Assembly: GCF_022662375.1 (NCBI RefSeq)
Contig: NZ_JAKNQL010000004.1
Span: forward strand, 124,001 to 188,000
Direction of reading: 5' to 3'
DNA from: Pseudomonas sp. CROZ-RG-20F-R04-15
Lineage (GTDB): Bacteria > Pseudomonadota > Gammaproteobacteria > Pseudomonadales > Pseudomonadaceae
DNA length: 64,000 nt
Shown in pieces: positions 59,744 to 64,000 of this stretch. Every line of letters begins with the position of its first letter. Position 1 is the stretch's first letter. The position numbers and the translations under genes are program-made. The notes under the pieces were generated by a model that ran no database searches, was not told the DNA's origin, and worked only from the letters and a program-made list of their open reading frames with translations.

Positions 59744-61663
59744 ATGTCCCGACACTTCGTTGATCCCTCTTTGTTGCCTGCCGTGTTGGCCGGCCCACTG
59801 CTGCGCCGGCTGGAGCCGACACGCGTGGTGATGTGGCTTGTCGGCACGCGGCCACTGGCGCTGACTCTGCGCCTGCAAGGTGTAGGAGACATTCCTCTCG
59901 ACGCGGAGAAATGCACGGTCATTCCCGTAGGTCGTCAGGCGTTTGTTCATCTCGTCGATGTTTCCCTCGATAACGCCCTGCCCTGCGATACGCGGATCGA
60001 CTATGACCTGTTGATCGACAACGCTGAGGGCATCGCCGACTGGGCGGCCCATCTGCTGTACGGCGACGCAGTCAGCCCAAACTTCGTCCTGCGCTCGCGG
60101 ATCGATCAACTGCTGCACGGCTCTTGCCGCAAACCGCATCATCCGGCGGCGGATGGTTTGCTTTGCGTCGACCAATTGCTGGCAACGGAAACCGATCCGC
60201 AACAACGCCCCGCCCTGTTGATGATGAGCGGTGATCAGGTCTACGCCGACGATGTGGCTGGCCCGATGCTGCGGGCGATTCATGCCTTGATCGAGCGTCT
60301 CGGACTGTTCGACGAACACCTCGAAGGCGCGGTGGTCAGCGACAGCGCCAAGCTCTACGAACACCCGGCCAGTTACTACCACCGTGCGGATTTGTTACCG
60401 GCACTGGAGAGCAACGAGACCTTGCGTGAGCGATTTTTCGGTGGTGCGCGTAAGCCGATTTTCACCAGCAGCAGCGCTGACAATCACTTGGTGACGTTCG
60501 CCGAAGTCATGGCGATGTATCTGTTGGTGTGGTCGCCAACGGCCTGGTCGCTGATCGATCCGCAAGCACCCGAGTTGACGCCCGAACGCCTCAAGCGCTA
60601 CGCCCTCGAACAGACTCGCATCGATGCCTTCAAGGCTGGATTGAGCAAGGTCGCCCGCGCGCTGGCGCATCTGCCGAGCCTGATGATTTTCGACGATCAC
60701 GACATCACCGATGACTGGAACCTGTCTGCGCAATGGGAGGAAACGGCCTACGGCCATCCGTTCTCCAAACGCATCATCGGCAACGCGTTGATCGCCTATA
60801 TGTTGTGTCAGGGCTGGGGCAACAATCCCGATGCGTTCAAGGATGTGCTGGCAAAAACCCTGGGGCTGAGCGCCAGTGGCAATGACCAGTATCTCGACAG
60901 CCCGGTGCAGGACGACCTGATTGATGACTTGCTGCGCTTTCAACATTGGCATTTTGTGCTGCCAACCAGCCCGGCGCTGGTGGTCATCGACACGCGCACC
61001 CGGCGCTGGCGCAGTGAGATGGCGCTCAAGCAACCCTCGGGCTTGCTCGATTGGGAGGCGCTGAGCGAACTGCAACAGGAGCTGCTCGATCACCCGTCAG
61101 CGATCATCGTTTCTCCCGCGCCAATCTTCGGCGTGAAGTTGATTGAAACCGTGCAGAAGGTCTTCAGTTGGTGCGGTTACCCGCTGCTGGTCGACGCGGA
61201 AAACTGGATGGCCCATCGCGGTGCTGCGCAGGTGATCCTGAATATTTTCCGACACTCGCGCACACCGGGTAACTACGTGGTTCTGTCGGGCGACGTGCAT
61301 TATTCCTTCGTCTACGAAGTACTTATCCGACACCGCAAGGCCGGTCCGCGAATCTGGCAGATCACCAGCAGCGGCATCAAAAACGAGTTTCCGAAAACCC
61401 TGCTGGAATGGTTCGACCGCCTCAACCGCTGGCTCTACTCGCCACGCTCACCGCTGAACTGGTTCACCAAACGCCGCCGCATGCGCATCGTGCCGTATAC
61501 GCCAGAACATGCTGAGGCAGGCGAACGCTTGTGGAACTCGGCAGGGATCGGTCAGGTGTTTTTCAATGAGCAGGGGCAGCCGCGGGAGATCATTCAGCAC
61601 AATTCGAATGGCAAGGCGAAGACGCGGATGCTGGCGCCGGATCTGGCGGATTATCCGGACTAG
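59744..61663 (+). CDS. PhoD-like alkaline phosphatase-family protein
   Basis: A 639-residue protein without a signal peptide. Metal-site motifs of the PhoD/metallophosphatase group are visible: MSGDQVYADD, IFDDHDITDDWN and VLSGDVHYSF. The N-terminal part (LPAVLAGPLLRRLEPTRVVMWL) is a beta-domain typical of the family. Homologues act on phosphate esters, but the lack of a Tat or Sec signal argues for a cytoplasmic role. Start MSRHFVDPS is chosen over an upstream GTG. Confidence 0.82.
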   Translation: MSRHFVDPSLLPAVLAGPLLRRLEPTRVVMWLVGTRPLALTLRLQGVGDIPLDAEKCTVIPVGRQAFVHLVDVSLDNALPCDTRIDYDLLIDNAEGIADWAAHLLYGDAVSPNFVLRSRIDQLLHGSCRKPHHPAADGLLCVDQLLATETDPQQRPALLMMSGDQVYADDVAGPMLRAIHALIERLGLFDEHLEGAVVSDSAKLYEHPASYYHRADLLPALESNETLRERFFGGARKPIFTSSSADNHLVTFAEVMAMYLLVWSPTAWSLIDPQAPELTPERLKRYALEQTRIDAFKAGLSKVARALAHLPSLMIFDDHDITDDWNLSAQWEETAYGHPFSKRIIGNALIAYMLCQGWGNNPDAFKDVLAKTLGLSASGNDQYLDSPVQDDLIDDLLRFQHWHFVLPTSPALVVIDTRTRRWRSEMALKQPSGLLDWEALSELQQELLDHPSAIIVSPAPIFGVKLIETVQKVFSWCGYPLLVDAENWMAHRGAAQVILNIFRHSRTPGNYVVLSGDVHYSFVYEVLIRHRKAGPRIWQITSSGIKNEFPKTLLEWFDRLNRWLYSPRSPLNWFTKRRRMRIVPYTPEHAEAGERLWNSAGIGQVFFNEQGQPREIIQHNSNGKAKTRMLAPDLADYPD

Positions 61664-61899
61664 ACATAGTTTTTTCCTACACCGGGAATGCCGGATACTG
61701 ACAACGCGGCGGTTTCTCACTGCCCGAGACAGTGGACAAGGATTACAACCTTCTCAGAAACGTCTCCAGCGTTCTCAAGTGATACTGAAGGTGCTCGCAG
61801 TAAGCCTTTCTGCGAAACAGCCACTAGTAGGTGTCGCCTTGTCATCCTGTACTCACCTCCATACGTTCTTGGCATCCAGCGAGGATCGAGACCTAACCT

Positions 61900-62072
61900 C
61901 GCAATCCCGACAAGAATCTGAGCCTGTCGTGATGATGCCTCTTAGCGAAAACAGCACACTCGAAGAAACAGCCTACTTGATGAGCTCATCCGCAAACGCC
62001 GACCGGTTGATCAAATCGATCGGCGAAATGCGCGCAGGAAAAGCCAAAGTCAGACATTTGATCGAAGAGTGA
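61900..62072 (+). pseudogene. Remnant of a Phd/YefM-type antitoxin gene
   Basis: The frame ending at 62072 reads EPVVMMPLSENSTLEETAYL, then SSSANADRLIKSIGEMRAGK, and ends LIEE. This matches the C-terminal half of YefM/Phd-type antitoxins (EPVVMMSL...LEETxYLLxSPANAxRL...AGK). The DNA-binding N-terminal half is not found in any frame between 61664 and 61900, where stops occur. The stop overlaps a GTG that opens [12 protein letters not shown] and stops, perhaps the start of a lost toxin gene. The rest of 61664-61900 shows nothing recognisable. Confidence 0.5.
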
Positions 62073-62078
62073 AAATCG

Positions 62079-63248
62079 TCACGACTGAACGACACATCCC
62101 ACGCCTCTGACAATCATCTCCACCTCCCGCTCATCAATCGTCAACGGTGGCAGCAGCCGTATCGTCTTGCCCCGCGTGACGTTGATCAACAGCCCATGAT
62201 CCCGCGCCGCGATCAGGGTCAGATCACGCACCGGTTGTTTCAGCTCGATACCGATCATCAAGCCCTGGCCACGAATCGCCAGCACATTGGGATTGTCCGC
62301 CAGCTCTGCACGCAGACGAGTTAGTAGCCGTTCCCCCTGAATCCGGGCGTTTTCCAACAGGCCCTGTTCTTCGATGATGTCCAGCACCGTGCAACCGACC
62401 CGGCACGCGAGTGGATTGCCGCCGAAGGTGCTGCCATGACTGCCGGGTGTGAACAGATCCGCTGCCCTGCCCCGCGCGAGACAAGCGCCGATCGGCACGC
62501 CGTTGCCCAGTCCTTTGGCCAACGTCATGACGTCCGGGACGATGCCTTCATGTTGGAACGCAAACCAGCGGCCGGTGCGGCCGATGCCGGTCTGGATTTC
62601 ATCAAGCATCAATAACCACGCATGGCGATTGCACAGTTCGCGCAGCGCTTTCAGGTAACCGGGCGGCGCCAGTTGTACACCGCTTTCACCTTGAATCGGC
62701 TCGACCAGAATCGCCACGATGCGCTCGCCGTGCTTTTGCTGCAGTTGCTCCAGCGCTGCGAGATCACCGAACGGCACTTTGAGGAAATCCCCCGGCAATT
62801 CGTTGAAACCCAGGCGCACCGCCGGGCCATCACTGGCCGACAAAGTGCCAAGTGTGCGGCCGTGGAACGCGTTGGCCATGACCACTACCAGCGGCTGTTC
62901 GATGCCCTTGCTCCAACCGAACAAACGCGCCAGTTTCAGCGCTGTTTCGTTGGCCTCGGCGCCAGAGTTATTGAAGAACGCACGCTCCATCCCCGAAAGC
63001 TCAGTCAGCCGGTTCGCCAGTTGTTGCTGCCAGTCGATGCTGTACAGATTCGACGTGTGCAGCAGCAATCCCGCCTGCTCGCTGATCGCCGAAACGATTC
63101 GCGGGTGCGAGTGCCCGACATTGGTCACCGCGACACCGGCCACCGCATCCAGATATTCGCGACCGGCCTGATCCCACAGGCGAGTGCCGAGGCCTTTGGT
63201 GAAACTCAGGGCCAGCGGTTGGTAGGTGTTCATCAGGGCGGCGGTCAT
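62079..63248 (-). CDS. Class III aminotransferase, ArgD/acetylornithine type
   Basis: A 389-residue PLP enzyme. Signature [21 protein letters not shown] Lys in [13 protein letters not shown], and [11 protein letters not shown] with HGRTLG, all as in acetylornithine/4-aminobutyrate aminotransferases. Chain length and motifs fit ArgD-like paralogues in Pseudomonas; the exact substrate is uncertain. A LysR gene is divergent from it and may control it. The 3' end converges on the decayed antitoxin gene. Confidence 0.88.
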   Translation of the reverse strand: MTAALMNTYQPLALSFTKGLGTRLWDQAGREYLDAVAGVAVTNVGHSHPRIVSAISEQAGLLLHTSNLYSIDWQQQLANRLTELSGMERAFFNNSGAEANETALKLARLFGWSKGIEQPLVVVMANAFHGRTLGTLSASDGPAVRLGFNELPGDFLKVPFGDLAALEQLQQKHGERIVAILVEPIQGESGVQLAPPGYLKALRELCNRHAWLLMLDEIQTGIGRTGRWFAFQHEGIVPDVMTLAKGLGNGVPIGACLARGRAADLFTPGSHGSTFGGNPLACRVGCTVLDIIEEQGLLENARIQGERLLTRLRAELADNPNVLAIRGQGLMIGIELKQPVRDLTLIAARDHGLLINVTRGKTIRLLPPLTIDEREVEMIVRGVGCVVQS

Positions 63249-63350
63249 GACTTCAAACTCCAGTGAAGGTCGGTGTGCTGGCAGTATGGTTAGCCACCGA
63301 AACTGGATAAACTCGGTAAAACTTCATTCATTTAAAAGCAGGGCTTGATA

Positions 63351-64000
63351 ATGGACCTGTTCCAGTCGATGAGCGTGTACGTCAAAGTTGTCGAAGCCGG
63401 AAGCATGACGGCGGCCGCGTTGCAGTGCGACATGTCGACGACCATGGTTGGCAATCACCTGCGCGCGCTGGAGCAGCGGCTCGGTGTGCAACTGTTGCAG
63501 CGCACGACTCGACGGCAGCGTCTTACCGAATTCGGCAGCGTTTACTACCAGCGGTGCCTGGATGTCTTGGGACTGGTGGCTGACTCCGAACGCCTGGCGG
63601 AACAAGCACTCGATGAGCCTCGTGGCCTGCTACGCATTACCGCACCACTGACCTTTGGCGTAGAACGCCTGGCACCTGCGCTCAGCGATTTTTCCCTGCA
63701 ATATCCACAGGTCAAAATGGACGTCGTGCTGACCAACAGTCGCCCAGACTTGCTGGAAAGCGGCCTCGACGTAGCGTTTCGGCTGGGGCATTTTGAGGAG
63801 TCAAACCTGATCGCCCGGCCGCTGATCGATTACACACTGACCGTGTGTGCCTCCCCGCAATACGTGGCCCGTCGCGGCATGCCGCAAACCCCTGAAGACC
63901 TGCAGCAACACGACTGCCTGTCGTTCGCCTACCCTGCCGGCGACGATTGGCAGTCGGTGGAGAAACGCTGGCGCCTCAGTGGACCGAACGGGGAAATTCT
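63351..64000 (+). CDS. LysR-family transcriptional regulator (3' end beyond the window)
   Basis: The first 216 codons of a LysR regulator, open to the window edge. The N-terminal HTH reads MDLFQSMSVYVKVVEAGS and ALEQRLGVQLLQRTTR; from about residue 90 a CrgA-like substrate-binding domain starts (RGLLRITAPLTFGVERLAP). It is divergent from the aminotransferase gene, its probable target. The ATG at 63351 follows AGCAGGGC with moderate complementarity. Confidence 0.9.
   Translation, partial: MDLFQSMSVYVKVVEAGSMTAAALQCDMSTTMVGNHLRALEQRLGVQLLQRTTRRQRLTEFGSVYYQRCLDVLGLVADSERLAEQALDEPRGLLRITAPLTFGVERLAPALSDFSLQYPQVKMDVVLTNSRPDLLESGLDVAFRLGHFEESNLIARPLIDYTLTVCASPQYVARRGMPQTPEDLQQHDCLSFAYPAGDDWQSVEKRWRLSGPNGEI

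Overview
The window reads as chromosome of a fluorescens-group Pseudomonas. The DNA is GC-rich. From about 3.8 kb and again from 19.8 to 56.6 kb the gene order is the conserved Pseudomonas backbone as I know it from P. aeruginosa: tadA-cumA, guaA-guaB, xseA, an M23 peptidase, leuA, an omega-amidase/aminotransferase pair, der-bamB-yfgM-hisS-ispG-rodZ-pilF-rlmN-ndk, the isc operon, cysE-trmJ, suhB, secF-secD-yajC, tgt-queA and a tRNA-Leu. Three families of short palindromic repeats lie in the gaps, which also fits this group. No rRNA, CRISPR array, integrase, insertion sequence or prophage was seen.

Layout. 0-3.6 kb: the 3' end of a Lon-type protease (AsrA-like), a chagasin-type peptidase inhibitor lipoprotein, a lysoplasmalogenase-like membrane protein, and cmoA-cmoB for tRNA wobble-uridine modification. 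3.6-5.8 kb: a repeat block, then tadA and a Tat-exported multicopper oxidase (cumA) on the minus strand. 5.8-14.1 kb: a self-contained trehalose uptake locus. The permease treP (EIIBC), phosphotrehalase treC, a LamB-type porin, an EIIA-HPr-EI phosphorelay polyprotein and a small EIIB-like protein without its cysteine run one way. The repressor gene treR runs the other way across a region with two mirror-image operator palindromes. 14.2-19.6 kb: two accessory-looking genes, a 1031-residue DUF6543-type toxin-like protein and a 690-residue protein ending in a TerD-like domain. This is the least understood part of the window.

19.7-25.5 kb: guaB-guaA (GMP synthesis), a zinc-ribbon protein, a TauE/SafE exporter and a divergent LysR regulator. 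25.6-32.1 kb: xseA, an M23 endopeptidase, leuA with a candidate leader peptide, and an aminotransferase/omega-amidase pair for 2-oxo acid salvage. 32.3-41.6 kb: ribosome assembly, outer-membrane protein assembly, histidyl-tRNA charging, isoprenoid synthesis, cell shape, type IV pili, rRNA/tRNA methylation and nucleotide balance. 41.7-47.3 kb: iscR-iscS-iscU-iscA-hscB-hscA-fdx-iscX, the housekeeping Fe-S assembly line, with two tandem IscR boxes at its promoter. cysE, which makes the cysteine precursor that feeds IscS, follows. 47.5-56.6 kb: trmJ, suhB, a glycine-zipper protein, the SecDF-YajC translocon accessory complex, queuosine genes and tRNA-Leu(CAA).

56.7-64 kb: a less conserved tail with several small uncharacterised proteins, two neighbouring membrane proteins that share an N-terminal module, a PhoD-like phosphatase, the decayed end of a YefM-type antitoxin gene, an ArgD-like aminotransferase and a LysR regulator cut by the window edge.
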